From: Pseudomonas azotoformans
GTDB lineage: Bacteria; Pseudomonadota; Gammaproteobacteria; Pseudomonadales; Pseudomonadaceae
Assembly (NCBI RefSeq): GCF_900103345.1
Contig: NZ_LT629702.1
Span: 1,798,001 to 1,862,000, forward strand
Length of the DNA stretch: 64,000 nt
Direction: 5' to 3'
The translations under genes and the position numbers were made by a program. Shown here piece after piece: positions 27,523 to 36,372 of this stretch; position 1 is the first letter of the stretch; each line of letters begins with the position of its first letter. Below the pieces are notes generated by a model that had not been told where the DNA came from, ran no database searches, and saw only the letters and a program-made list of their open reading frames with translations.

Positions 27523-29898
27523 TCAGTGCGCAAACAACGAGTTGCCCTTCTGCCCCGCCAACTTCTCCGGCTTGATCAGGAACCGCGCCAGCGCCGGCAA
27601 CAGCCACAACGCACCGAACATGTTCCACAACAGCATGAAGGTCAGCATCAGGCCCATGTCGGCCTGGAACTTGATGGCCGAGAAGATCCAGGTGCACACG
27701 CCGATTGCCAGGCACAGGCCGGTGAACAGTACAGCTTTACCGGTGGATTTGAGGGTCTGGTAATAGGCTTCTTGCAACGGCAAACCGGCACGCAGGAAGC
27801 TTTCCAGGCGGCTGTAGATGTAGATGCCGTAGTCCACGCCAATCCCCACGCCAAGGGCCACCACCGGCAAGGTCGCGACCTTGACGCCGATGCCCATGAA
27901 CGCCATCAGCGCATTGCCCAGCACCGAGGTCAGCACCAGCGGCAGCACGATGCACAGGGTCGCGGCCCAGGAGCGGAAAGTGATCATGCACATGGTCGCC
28001 ACGCACAGGTACACCAGGATCAGGATGGTCAGTTCCGACTCCTTGATCACTTCGTTGGTGGCCGCTTCGATCCCGGCATTACCGGCGGCGAGGATGAATT
28101 CCAGGCCGTCCTTGTTGTTCTCCTTGGCAAAGTCCTGAACCGCATGCACCGCACGGTCGAGTGTCTCGGCCTTGTGGTCGTTGAGGAACACCAGCACCGG
28201 CGCCAGCGAGCAGTTGTTGTTGTACAGGCCATCGGCACGGGCGATGGAGTTGTTCAGCACGTCCGGGTTGCGCGACAGGGTTTCCCATTTCAGGTTGCCC
28301 TCGTTCATGCCCTTGATCATCTGCTTGGACACGGTCACCAGCGAAATCGCCGACTGCACGCCCTCGGTGTTCTGCATCTTCCACATCAACTGGTCGATAG
28401 GCGCCATGGCCTCATAACGCGAGCAACCTTCAGCCTTGGTCTTGACCATCACCACCAACACGTCGGAACTGGTGGAGTAGTTGCTGATGATGAAGTTGTT
28501 GTCCTTGTTGTAGCGCGAGTCCGGGCGCAGCTCCGGCGCACCCTGGTCAAGGTCGCCGATCTTCAGGCTCTGGCTGTACCAGAGGCCGCCACCAAAGGCG
28601 ACAAGCGCCAGGGCGATGGAGATCGGCGCAACTTTCGGGTTGGCAAAATTCGACAGCAGGCGCCAGAACGAATGTTCGCGATTCGCGTCTTTCTTGCTCT
28701 TGGCGATGGCACGCTTGCTGATGCCGACATAGGAGATCGCCACCGGCAGCAGGATCAGGTTGGTGAACACGATCACCGCCACGCCGATGGACGCGCCAAT
28801 CGCCAGTTCGCGGATCACACCGATGTCGATGATCAACAGCGTGATGAAGCCAACCGCGTCGGCCAGGATTGCGATCATCCCCGGCAGGAACAGTTGCCGG
28901 AAGGTGCGCCGGGCGGCGGTCAGGGCGTTGTCCGCCTCGCTGGACTGCAGCGCGATGCCGTTGATCTTCTGCACGCCGTGGGAGATCCCGATGGCGAAGA
29001 TCAGGAACGGCACCAGCATCGAGTACGGATCAAGGCCGAAACCGAAGAAGTGCATCAACCCCAATTGCCAGATCACCGCCACCAGCGTGGTGCTCAACAC
29101 CGCAACGGTGCTGCGCAGGCAGTTGGTGAACCACAGCAGCAGGATCAGGGTGATAACGAACGCGATGCCGAAGAACATCACCACCATGACCAGGCCGTCG
29201 ATCAGGTCACCGACCTTCTTGGCGAAACCGACGATGTGGATCTTGACGTTGGGGTTCTGGGCTTCGAACTTGTCGCGGATCTTGTCTTCCAGTTCGTGGG
29301 AGAACTTGCGGTAGTCCAGGGCCAGCAACTTGCCCTGGTCCTGCGGGTCCGGGTAGGACTCCAGCAGCGGAATGTCGACGATGCTCGACTTGAAGTCGTT
29401 GGCCACCAGGCGCCCGACCTGGCCGGATTTGAGCACGTTGTTGCGCAGTTGATCGAGACTTTCCGGCGAGCCGTTGTAGCTCTGCGGGATCACTTCACCG
29501 CCAGCAAAACCCTCTTCGGTCACTTCGGTCCAGCGTACGCTGGGGCTCCATAGCGACTTGAGCCCCGAACGGTCGACGCCAGAGATGTAGAACACCTCGT
29601 CGTTGATCTGCCGCAGGGTCTCCATGTACTCCTTGGTAAAAATGTCACCGTCCTTGGCCTCCACCGATATGCGCACCGTATTGCCCAGGTTGGCCAGGTC
29701 GTTGCGGTGTTCCATCATCTTTTCGATGAAGGGGTGCTTGAGGGGGATCATCTTCTCGAAGCTGGTGGACGGGCGAATCAACGTCGCCTGCCAGAACAGG
29801 AAAATACTCACCAGCAGGCAGATGACGATCACCGCTGGCCGGTTGTTGAAGATCAGGCGCTCAAGAAAGGTTGCTTTATCGTTGTGATGACTGCTCAT
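27523..29898 (-). CDS. RND/MMPL-type membrane transporter (HAE3 group)
   Basis: 791 residues with the two-fold RND layout: one N-terminal membrane helix (about 21-40), an extracytoplasmic loop (about 45-225), five clustered helices (about 226-390), then a second helix, loop and helix cluster (VGIGVDYGIYIYSRLESF, TGKAVLFTGLCLAIGVC). At about 790 residues it fits HAE3/MMPL-like RND proteins, which move lipids, hopanoids or lipid-like substrates, rather than the drug pumps of about 1,040 residues. It lies 16 bases after the Asp-box protein gene, so the two are co-transcribed. The leader holds an AACAATAATAA motif. Confidence 0.85.
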   Translation of the reverse strand: MSSHHNDKATFLERLIFNNRPAVIVICLLVSIFLFWQATLIRPSTSFEKMIPLKHPFIEKMMEHRNDLANLGNTVRISVEAKDGDIFTKEYMETLRQINDEVFYISGVDRSGLKSLWSPSVRWTEVTEEGFAGGEVIPQSYNGSPESLDQLRNNVLKSGQVGRLVANDFKSSIVDIPLLESYPDPQDQGKLLALDYRKFSHELEDKIRDKFEAQNPNVKIHIVGFAKKVGDLIDGLVMVVMFFGIAFVITLILLLWFTNCLRSTVAVLSTTLVAVIWQLGLMHFFGFGLDPYSMLVPFLIFAIGISHGVQKINGIALQSSEADNALTAARRTFRQLFLPGMIAILADAVGFITLLIIDIGVIRELAIGASIGVAVIVFTNLILLPVAISYVGISKRAIAKSKKDANREHSFWRLLSNFANPKVAPISIALALVAFGGGLWYSQSLKIGDLDQGAPELRPDSRYNKDNNFIISNYSTSSDVLVVMVKTKAEGCSRYEAMAPIDQLMWKMQNTEGVQSAISLVTVSKQMIKGMNEGNLKWETLSRNPDVLNNSIARADGLYNNNCSLAPVLVFLNDHKAETLDRAVHAVQDFAKENNKDGLEFILAAGNAGIEAATNEVIKESELTILILVYLCVATMCMITFRSWAATLCIVLPLVLTSVLGNALMAFMGIGVKVATLPVVALGVGIGVDYGIYIYSRLESFLRAGLPLQEAYYQTLKSTGKAVLFTGLCLAIGVCTWIFSAIKFQADMGLMLTFMLLWNMFGALWLLPALARFLIKPEKLAGQKGNSLFAH

Positions 29899-29911
29899 TC
29901 TTTCCCCGCCC

Positions 29912-29922
29912 TTATTATTGTT
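29912..29922 (-). promoter_or_regulatory. AAnAAnAA (Hfq/Crc-type) motif in the RND gene leader
   Basis: The minus strand reads AACAATAATAA, 13 bases before the ATG and just before the GGGGAAAG ribosome site. It matches the catabolite-activity motif bound by Hfq/Crc in Pseudomonas. Confidence 0.6.
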
Positions 29923-30970
29923 TTACGAGTTCGGCGCCGTTGGGCGCGGCGACGCGAACGCCACCCTGCCCCGCCAGAATCAAGTTGCCGTTGCCTGCCG
30001 CCGTGACGGACGACAGCGAAATGCGGTCCGGACGGTTGAACACGCTGAAGGTCAGGCCATCGTCATGGCTGACCACCACGCTGCCACCGTTGCCCACCAC
30101 GACGATGGAGCCGTCATCCAGCAGGGTCGCGCCCGACAAACCAAACTCCAGCGCTCCCCGCGCCGCGTTCAATTCGACCGGCTCCCAGGTACTGCCGAAA
30201 TCCGTGGAGCGGTACAGGTTGCCGCGCAAGCCATAGGCCAGCAGCGTCTGCGCTTGGGCAGTGCCGATTACACCGAACAACGAGCCCTCGTAGGGGCCTT
30301 CGAGTTTTTCCCAGGTCTGGCCGTCATCGCTGGAGCGGAACATGCTGCCCTGCTCGCCGACGATGAACAGGCCGGCATCCTTGATGTGGGCGATGGCGTT
30401 GAGGTGATACTGGTCTTCGTTGTCGAGGCGGTCGCTGACGTCGTTCCAGGTTTTGCCGCCGTCGGTGGTTTCGATCAGCGCACCGTACGCACCCACGGCC
30501 AGGCCGTGGTTCGCGTCGTTGAACCACACATCGAGTAAAGGTGCTTCGCGCTTGAGGTCCTGGTATTGCTGGGTCCAGGTGGCGCCGCCGTCGCTGCTGG
30601 CCAGGATCTGCGCATCGTGGCCGACCGCCCAGCCTTGTTTGTCATCGACAAAAAACACCGCCGTGAGCAGTTGCCGGGTGGGGACTTTGGCTTGGGTCCA
30701 GGTGCCGCCCTGGTCGTCGGAATAGAGGATGTGCCCGCGATCACCGACCGCCACCAGGCGTTTGCCCGCGTGGACCACGTCGATCATCAGGCCTTTGGCG
30801 GCCTTGGGGGATTCAATCGCAAACACCGGCGTGGCGGCGGTATCGCTGGCGGCCAGCACCGGCGTGGACAACGCACCACCGACCAGCAACGAGAGCGCTG
30901 TGGCCAGCAACGCAACCCTGCGTGCGGCGTGTGGGCGGCAGACAACCCAACCCATGACAGGCTCACTCAT
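29915..30970 (-). CDS. Exported YCF48/BNR Asp-box propeller protein
   Basis: 351 residues from the ATG at 30970, with GAGAAAGG upstream. The signal peptide region is RRVALLATALSLLVGGALSTPVLA. At least six Asp-box repeats follow at regular spacing: SDDQGGTWTQ, SSDGGATWTQ, TTDGGKTWND, SSDDGQTWEK, STDFGSTWEP and SHDDGLTFSV. This is the fold of YCF48/HCF136-like assembly factors. In Pseudomonas such proteins sit beside HAE3 RND permeases, often with DUF1302 and DUF1329 outer-membrane partners, which are absent here. It probably works with the RND protein at the periplasmic face; this is inferred from the pairing. Confidence 0.85.
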   Translation of the reverse strand: MSEPVMGWVVCRPHAARRVALLATALSLLVGGALSTPVLAASDTAATPVFAIESPKAAKGLMIDVVHAGKRLVAVGDRGHILYSDDQGGTWTQAKVPTRQLLTAVFFVDDKQGWAVGHDAQILASSDGGATWTQQYQDLKREAPLLDVWFNDANHGLAVGAYGALIETTDGGKTWNDVSDRLDNEDQYHLNAIAHIKDAGLFIVGEQGSMFRSSDDGQTWEKLEGPYEGSLFGVIGTAQAQTLLAYGLRGNLYRSTDFGSTWEPVELNAARGALEFGLSGATLLDDGSIVVVGNGGSVVVSHDDGLTFSVFNRPDRISLSSVTAAGNGNLILAGQGGVRVAAPNGAELVKQ

Positions 30971-30985
30971 AGACCTTTCTCCCAT

Positions 30986-30996
30986 TTATTATTGTT
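30986..30996 (-). promoter_or_regulatory. AAnAAnAA (Hfq/Crc-type) motif in the Asp-box gene leader
   Basis: The minus strand reads AACAATAATAA, identical to the copy before the RND gene, 15 bases upstream of the ATG at 30970 and next to the GGGAGAAAGG ribosome site. Confidence 0.6.
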
Positions 30997-31177
30997 ATCG
31001 CTCGCCTTCCGGGGCCTTGAAACCTGCAATCTAGAGCGCCTGGAGGAAGCAGGGGCCATCCTATCGGGCTTTCGAATCGTCTGACAATCGGCGCTACGTT
31101 ATCTTTTGTTAACTGAAGGCATTTGGCCCCATGGTGAATGTAGCTGCATTCGCCGGGGTGATTGCCCGCACCAAAAT

Positions 31178-31219
31178 GAATTTTTATTCTATCTATTGAA
31201 TTATAGGAATTTTTATTCC
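31178..31219 (+). promoter_or_regulatory. Tandem palindromic operator upstream of the Gfo/Idh gene
   Basis: Two exact 12-base copies of GAATTTTTATTC (31178-31189 and 31207-31218), 29 bases apart start to start. The second extends to GGAA-N6-TTCC (31206-31219). GGAA-N6-TTCC is the operator form described for RpiR-family IolR regulators of inositol genes. Position, 44 to 85 bases upstream of the start, suits a promoter-proximal operator. Confidence 0.55.
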
Positions 31220-31237
31220 ATTAATAGCCACTCTGAA

Positions 31238-31245
31238 AACAATAA
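31238..31245 (+). promoter_or_regulatory. AAnAAnAA motif before the Gfo/Idh start
   Basis: AACAATAA, 17 bases before the ATG and directly before the AAAGGA ribosome site. Same form as the Hfq/Crc-type sites in the neighbouring leaders. Confidence 0.5.
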
Positions 31246-31262
31246 TCCAAAGGACCACGGCG

Positions 31263-32378
31263 ATGCGTGAACTCGGAATCGGCTTGATCGGCACAGGCTT
31301 CATGGGCCGCGCCCATGCATTGGCATTCAATAACGCCCGTGCGGTATTCGAACTGCCGGTACTCCTCAAGCTGGCCGCCCTGGCCGATGCCGACAGCGAA
31401 CGCGCCCAGCGCTGCGCCACCGCCTGGGGTTTTGCCAAGGCCCACGGCGATTGGCAGGCGCTGATCAATGATCCGAACGTCGACGTGGTGGCTATCACCA
31501 CGCCCAACCATTTGCACTACCCCATGGCCATGGCCGCGATTGCCGCGGGCAAGGCGGTGTACTGCGAAAAACCCCTGGCCGTGAGCCTGGAACAGGCCGA
31601 CGCCATGCGCCGCGCCGCCAGTGCCGCCGGGGTGGTGACGCGGGTGGGCTACAACTATCAGCACAACCCTATGATCACGCTGGCGCGGCAGATGATTACC
31701 AGCGGCGACCTCGGCGAAATCATCAGCTTCCAGGGCGAGTTCAGCGAGGACTTCATGGCCAACCCTGCCTCCCCGTGGTCATGGCGCTGCGAAGTCGAAC
31801 ATGCCGGTGGCGCCCTGGCGGACCTGGGCAGCCATTTGTTGTCGATGGCCCGTTATCTGGTGGGGGATGTGACGAGCGTATGTGCCGACACCCAGACCGT
31901 CCACGGCCAGCGCCCTGCCATCAACGGCAGCACCGAGCTGAAATCCATCGCCGTGGATGACCAGGTGCACGCCCTGCTGCGTTTCGCCAACGGCGCACGT
32001 GGCACGGTCAGCAGCAGTTGGCTCAAGCACGGCTACAAGAACCACCTGAGTTTCGAGATCAGCGGCACGAAAGGCACCCTGGCCTTCGATCAGGAACGCT
32101 TGAATGAATTGCGTGTGTGCCGCGCAGGCCAGGACGGCTTCCAGCGTTTGCTCGCCGGCCCTGCCCTGCCGGGTTATGCGGCGTTCAGCCCGGCGGCGGG
32201 GCATCAGTTGGGGTACAACGAGCTGAAGACGCTGGAGGTGCAGGAGTTGATGCTGGCGCTGGCCGGTCAAGGTACAGATGGCACCGACTTTGAGGCAGCG
32301 TGGGAAGTGGAGCGGTTGGCGACGGCGATTCGTGTGGCGGCCAGAGAAGAACGCTGGGTACACATCGAAGAAGTTTAA
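31263..32378 (+). CDS. Gfo/Idh/MocA-family NAD(P)-dependent oxidoreductase
   Basis: 371 residues. The N-terminal Rossmann fold has GTGFMG at 10-15, followed by the family block TTPNHLHYPMAMAAIAAGKAVYCEKPLA with the catalytic Lys of EKP. The C-terminal substrate domain has GGALADLGSHLLSMARYL, which carries the active-site D-x3-H pattern. Members oxidise sugars or inositols or reduce their keto forms; the substrate cannot be read from sequence. It stands alone, with its own AT-rich promoter region containing a duplicated palindrome, and a hairpin repeat follows it. Confidence 0.88.
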   Translation: MRELGIGLIGTGFMGRAHALAFNNARAVFELPVLLKLAALADADSERAQRCATAWGFAKAHGDWQALINDPNVDVVAITTPNHLHYPMAMAAIAAGKAVYCEKPLAVSLEQADAMRRAASAAGVVTRVGYNYQHNPMITLARQMITSGDLGEIISFQGEFSEDFMANPASPWSWRCEVEHAGGALADLGSHLLSMARYLVGDVTSVCADTQTVHGQRPAINGSTELKSIAVDDQVHALLRFANGARGTVSSSWLKHGYKNHLSFEISGTKGTLAFDQERLNELRVCRAGQDGFQRLLAGPALPGYAAFSPAAGHQLGYNELKTLEVQELMLALAGQGTDGTDFEAAWEVERLATAIRVAAREERWVHIEEV

Positions 32379-32390
32379 CAGCCCCGAACC

Positions 32391-32438
32391 TTGTGGTGAG
32401 CGAGCTTGCCTCGCGCGGGGCACGCCCGCTCACCACAA
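32391..32438. repeat. Inverted repeat of a second REP-like type
   Basis: Perfect 12-base arms TTGTGGTGAGCG (32391-32402) and CGCTCACCACAA (32427-32438). The interior GAGCTTGCCTCGCGCGGGGC resembles the GAGCGGGCTTGCCCCGCG repeats common in P. fluorescens. It lies between convergent genes and may also end transcripts. Confidence 0.75.
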
Positions 32439-32448
32439 AAAGCAAAGT

Positions 32449-34152
32449 CTAGCGCAGTGCCCGGCGCAGGACTTTACCGACGGTTGTCTTGGGCAGCTCA
32501 GTAGTACGGAACTCCACGAACTTGGGCACCTTGTACCCCGTCAGGTATTCACGGCAATGCGCCAGAATCTGCTCCTGCGTAAGGTTCGGGTCCTTGCGCA
32601 CCACGATGATTTTCACCTTCTCCCCGGTCACGCCATCTTCCACCCCAATCGCCGCCACTTCGCCCACACCCGGATGCAACGCCACCACATCCTCGATTTC
32701 ATTGGGGTATACGTTGAAACCCGACACCAGGATCATGTCTTTCTTGCGGTCCACCAGGCGGATATAGCCGCGCTCGTCCATCACACCGATATCGCCGGTC
32801 GACAACCATCCCTCGGCATCCAGCACTTCGGCGGTCGCCTCAGGGCGTTTCCAGTAGCCCTGCATCACCTGCGGCCCGCGCACTTGCAATTCGCCCTGCT
32901 CGCCGATATCGGCCAGTTCGCCGTCTTCGCGCATGAAGCGCACCCAGGTCGACGGCAAGGGCACGCCGATGCTGCCGGTGAACTCCATCTCACGCATGCG
33001 CGCAATGTTGATCGGGCTGATGCTCACCACCGGTGAACACTCGGTGAGGCCGTAGCCCTCGATGATCGGCAGCCCGGTGACTTCCTTCCAACGCTTGGCC
33101 ACCGCCGTGTGGGTGGCCATGCCGCCGGCGATCACCATGCGCAGGTCGGAAAAGTCCCGCGCACAGAACTCCTTGCTCTCCAGCAAGCCGTTGAACAAGG
33201 TGTTGACCCCAGCAATGCCGTTGAAACGCTCCTTGCGCAGGATCATCTGCACCCGTTTCACGTCCCGCGGGTTGGCGATCAGGATGTTGCGCCCGCCCAG
33301 GCACATGAACATCAGGCAATTCACCGTCAGGGAAAAGATGTGGTACAGCGGCAACAAGGTGACGTTGGTTTCCTGCTTGTCCTGGTCCAGTTGGTCACCC
33401 ACCCACGCCTTGGCCTGCAGCAGGTTGGCGATGATATTGCGGTGGCTGAGCATCACGCCTTTTGCGTCGCCGGTAGTGCCGCCGGTGTATTGCAAAAAGG
33501 CCAGGTCGTCCAGATGCATCCCCACTGGGAAATGGTTGAGTGCCCGCCCCTGTTTCAGCACCTGGTTGAAGCGCACCGAACCGCGCAGGTTGAACGCCGG
33601 CACCTGCTTTTGCACACGGCGCAGGATGAAGTTCATCGCCGCGCCCTTGAAGGTGCCGAGCAGGTCACCGATGGCGGCGATCACCACGCGCTTGACGCTG
33701 CTGCCGGTGATGACTTTTTCCAGGGTGTGCGCGAAGTTCTCGAAGATCACCACGGTTTCCGCGCCGCTGTCCTTGAGCAGATGCTTGAGCTCATGGGCGG
33801 TGTACAACGGGTTGACATTGACCACTACCGCACCGGCCAGGATCGTGCCCAGCAGGCAGATCGGGTACTGCAAGCAGTTGGGCATCATCAGCGCCACGCG
33901 ATCGCCCTGCTTGACGCCCTGTGCCTGCAGCCAGGCCGCAAAGGCGTACCCTTGCACCTGCCAGTCGGCATAGGTCATTTCGGTGCCGATACTGACGTAG
34001 GCCACCCGCTCGCGAAACTTCTCCAGGTGCTCCAGGAATACCTCGCGCAACGACGGGTAGTCCTCGATACCCGCATCGATATCCGCCGGGACGCCAGGCA
34101 GGTAAGCGTTCAACCAGATCCGTTCGGTGTGTTCCAGGCTTACAGCATTCAT
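32449..34152 (-). CDS. fadD: Long-chain fatty-acid-CoA ligase
   Basis: 567 residues, the length of FadD-type ligases. The AMP-binding P-loop is YTGGTTGDAKGVMLSHRN, the adenylation core is IIEGYGLTECSPVVS, TGDIGVMDERGYIRLVDRKKDMILVSGFNVYPNEIE holds the FACS signature, and the C-terminus is LPKTTVGKVLRRALR with the catalytic Lys. It activates fatty acids to acyl-CoA. It is the last gene of a minus-strand run fabG-maoC-thiolase-ligase, so it feeds the same pathway. A paralogue of the main fadD is likely elsewhere, so the symbol is by family. Confidence 0.9.
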   Translation of the reverse strand: MNAVSLEHTERIWLNAYLPGVPADIDAGIEDYPSLREVFLEHLEKFRERVAYVSIGTEMTYADWQVQGYAFAAWLQAQGVKQGDRVALMMPNCLQYPICLLGTILAGAVVVNVNPLYTAHELKHLLKDSGAETVVIFENFAHTLEKVITGSSVKRVVIAAIGDLLGTFKGAAMNFILRRVQKQVPAFNLRGSVRFNQVLKQGRALNHFPVGMHLDDLAFLQYTGGTTGDAKGVMLSHRNIIANLLQAKAWVGDQLDQDKQETNVTLLPLYHIFSLTVNCLMFMCLGGRNILIANPRDVKRVQMILRKERFNGIAGVNTLFNGLLESKEFCARDFSDLRMVIAGGMATHTAVAKRWKEVTGLPIIEGYGLTECSPVVSISPINIARMREMEFTGSIGVPLPSTWVRFMREDGELADIGEQGELQVRGPQVMQGYWKRPEATAEVLDAEGWLSTGDIGVMDERGYIRLVDRKKDMILVSGFNVYPNEIEDVVALHPGVGEVAAIGVEDGVTGEKVKIIVVRKDPNLTQEQILAHCREYLTGYKVPKFVEFRTTELPKTTVGKVLRRALR

Positions 34153-34162
34153 GGCAGTCTCC

Positions 34163-34176
34163 TTGTTGTTGTTTTT
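34163..34176 (-). promoter_or_regulatory. AAnAAnAA motif before the acyl-CoA ligase
   Basis: The minus strand reads AAAAACAACAACAA and runs straight into the AAGGAG ribosome site, 10 bases before the ATG. An Hfq/Crc-type site here would block ribosome loading. Confidence 0.6.
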
Positions 34177-34183
34177 GATAGAG

Positions 34184-35482
34184 CTACTTTTCGACGATGG
34201 CGGTAATGCCCAGCCCGCCTGCCGCGCAAATCGAAATCAGCCCGCGCCCGCCACCGTTCTCATGGATGATCTTGGCCAGCGCCGCCAATTGCCGGCCACC
34301 GGTGGCGGCGAAGGGATGTCCGCAACCGAGCGAGCCACCGTTGACGTTCATCTTGGCGCGGTCGATGGTCCCCAGCGGAGCCTCCAAGCCTAGACGCTCG
34401 CGGCAGTAGTCGGCGTCTTCCCAGGCCTTGAGCGTGCACAACACCTGGGCGGCGAAGGCCTCGTGGATCTCGAAGAAATCAAAGTCATTGAAACTCAGGC
34501 CTTCGCGCTGGAGCATGCGCGGCACTGCGTAGGCCGGGGCCATCAGCAGGCCTTCGGTGCCGTCGACGAAGTTCACCGCGGCGGTCTCGCCGGTACGCAG
34601 GTAGGCCAGCACCGGCCAGCCGTGTTCGGCGGCCCATGCCTCGCTGGCCAACAACACCACCGAGGCGCCATCGGTCAGCGGCGTGGAGTTGCCCGCCGTG
34701 AGCGTGCCGTCCTGGCGGTCGTAAGCCGGGGCCAGGCCGGCGAGTTTCTCCAGGCTGGCGTCGGCGCGCAGGTTGTTGTCCTTCGCCAGCCCGCGATGGG
34801 GGCTGATCAGGTCGTCGAAAAAGCCGCGCTTGTAGGCCGCTTCCAGGCGTTGGTGGCTGGTGAGGGTCAACTCATCCTGGGCCAGGCGCTTGATCTGCCA
34901 GCGCTTGGCCATTGCTTCGCAGTGCTCGCCCATGGACAAGCCGGTGCGTGGCTCGCCATTGCGCGGCAGCAACGGTTTGAAGAACATCGATGGCCGAACC
35001 TTGAGCAACGTCTTCAACTTGGCGCCCATGCCCTTGGCGCGGTTGGCCGCGAGCAAGGTGTGGCGCAGCGATTCGTTGATGCCGATGGGTGCGTCGGAGG
35101 TGGTGTCGGCACCGCCGGCAATGCCCACCTCGATCTGGCCCAAGGCGATCTTGTTCGCCACCAGCAAGGCCGCTTCCAGGCCGGTGCCGCAGGCTTGCTG
35201 CACGTCGTAGGCCGGCGTGTCCGGGGACAAGGTGGTGGAGAGCAGCGACTCGCGCGCCAGGTTGAAATCCCGCGAGTGCTTGATCACCGCCCCGGCGGCA
35301 AACTCACCCAGGCGCTGGCCGTGCAGGTTGTAACGGTCGACCAGGCCCTGCAGCGCGGCCACCAGCAGGTCCTGGTTGCTGTCGTGGGCGTACACCGTGT
35401 TGGAGCGGGCAAACGGGATGCGGTTGCCGCCGATAATCGCCACGCGGCGGGTCGGCGGCGGGTTGAAGCTGTAGTCACTCAT
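34184..35482 (-). CDS. Acetyl-CoA C-acyltransferase (thiolase, FadI-like)
   Basis: 432 residues. Thiolase active-site parts: the acyl-accepting Cys98 in QQACGTGLEA, HEAFAAQ in the middle, and GGSLGCGHPFAATGGRQ near the end with the second catalytic Cys and His. The length and the N-terminus (RRVAIIGGNRIPFARSNT) fit the FadI/acetyltransferase branch that works with long-chain multienzyme systems. It cleaves or condenses 3-ketoacyl-CoA. It overlaps the MaoC gene by 4 bases (ATGA), which shows an operon. Confidence 0.9.
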   Translation of the reverse strand: MSDYSFNPPPTRRVAIIGGNRIPFARSNTVYAHDSNQDLLVAALQGLVDRYNLHGQRLGEFAAGAVIKHSRDFNLARESLLSTTLSPDTPAYDVQQACGTGLEAALLVANKIALGQIEVGIAGGADTTSDAPIGINESLRHTLLAANRAKGMGAKLKTLLKVRPSMFFKPLLPRNGEPRTGLSMGEHCEAMAKRWQIKRLAQDELTLTSHQRLEAAYKRGFFDDLISPHRGLAKDNNLRADASLEKLAGLAPAYDRQDGTLTAGNSTPLTDGASVVLLASEAWAAEHGWPVLAYLRTGETAAVNFVDGTEGLLMAPAYAVPRMLQREGLSFNDFDFFEIHEAFAAQVLCTLKAWEDADYCRERLGLEAPLGTIDRAKMNVNGGSLGCGHPFAATGGRQLAALAKIIHENGGGRGLISICAAGGLGITAIVEK

Positions 35483-36369
35483 CGAACGCTCTCATTCCAA
35501 ATGAATAGGCCGCGCATATGGGGTTTGTCGCCGGCGCAGTTGCGCACTTCGAATTCACGGCGCGGGCCGGTCACAGGGTGATTCCACAGCGCCACCTGGC
35601 CAGGCAGGAAGATCGGCAGCTTGAAGTCGCAATGGGCCTCGGCCTGGTCCAGCCCGCCGGGTGGTTGCTGCGCGGCGAGCGCTCGGCCCAGGGTCCACAT
35701 GCCATGGGCGATGGCGCGGCGAAAACCGAAGAGTTTCGCGCCGATCAGCGAGGTGTGAATCGGGTTGAAATCCCCCGACACCTTGGCAAAACGCCGGCCC
35801 AGGTCGGCGGGCAACACCCAGCGTTGGGTGCGCAACAAACCCTCTTCCTGCAACGGCAACACGTCGTCCCATGGCTGGCCGACCGGGTCTTTGACGTCGC
35901 GGCGCAGGTACAGGCTTTCGCTCTCCCACGCCAGGGCGTCGGCGCCATAGGCACGCGTGGCGATGCTCAGCGCCTGGCCCTTGGGATGGGCGACCCAGCG
36001 CTCGGCATACACCTCCAGGCGCAAGGCCTGGCCCGGGTGCAGGCGCTGGTGCTGACGAATGCGATTGGCCAGGTGCACCATACCGCTGGCCGGGTACGGG
36101 AAGCTTGGGCGCGTCAGCAGCATCAGGTGCAGCGCAAAGGCCAGCACATGGGGATAGGACAACGGCACGCCCTGCTCACGGCGAAAACCACAGGCGCGGC
36201 CATAGGCCTCAATGTCGGCGCCGGACAGCTCCGCCGCCGCGCGCACCAGCCGCTCTTTGGGCAACACCGGCGCGCCGTCGAGCTTGGGTTTGCGCAAGGC
36301 GCGCATGCCGTCCAGCAGCAAGCGGGTGCGCGATGGCGGCGGGTCGATAATCTGCGTCACATAGTCCAT
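35479..36369 (-). CDS. MaoC-like (R)-specific enoyl-CoA hydratase
   Basis: 296 residues, a double hot-dog protein. The C-terminal half has the hydratase 2 motif VSGDFNPIHTSLIGAKLFGF with D200 and H205 as catalytic residues, followed by IAHGMWTLGRAL. The N-terminal half looks like a degenerate hot-dog. It hydrates enoyl-CoA to (R)-3-hydroxyacyl-CoA, or dehydrates in the reverse direction, and pairs with the HMw FabG reductase encoded 3 bases upstream. The set can run either as a beta-oxidation side route or as chain building. Confidence 0.87.
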   Translation of the reverse strand: MDYVTQIIDPPPSRTRLLLDGMRALRKPKLDGAPVLPKERLVRAAAELSGADIEAYGRACGFRREQGVPLSYPHVLAFALHLMLLTRPSFPYPASGMVHLANRIRQHQRLHPGQALRLEVYAERWVAHPKGQALSIATRAYGADALAWESESLYLRRDVKDPVGQPWDDVLPLQEEGLLRTQRWVLPADLGRRFAKVSGDFNPIHTSLIGAKLFGFRRAIAHGMWTLGRALAAQQPPGGLDQAEAHCDFKLPIFLPGQVALWNHPVTGPRREFEVRNCAGDKPHMRGLFIWNESVR

Positions 36370-36372
36370 GGC

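Noticed and set aside
27526..29553. A 675-codon + strand frame antisense to the RND permease
   Set aside because: Low-complexity His/Gln/Arg-rich product. The opposite strand encodes an unmistakable transporter with a terminator at its end.
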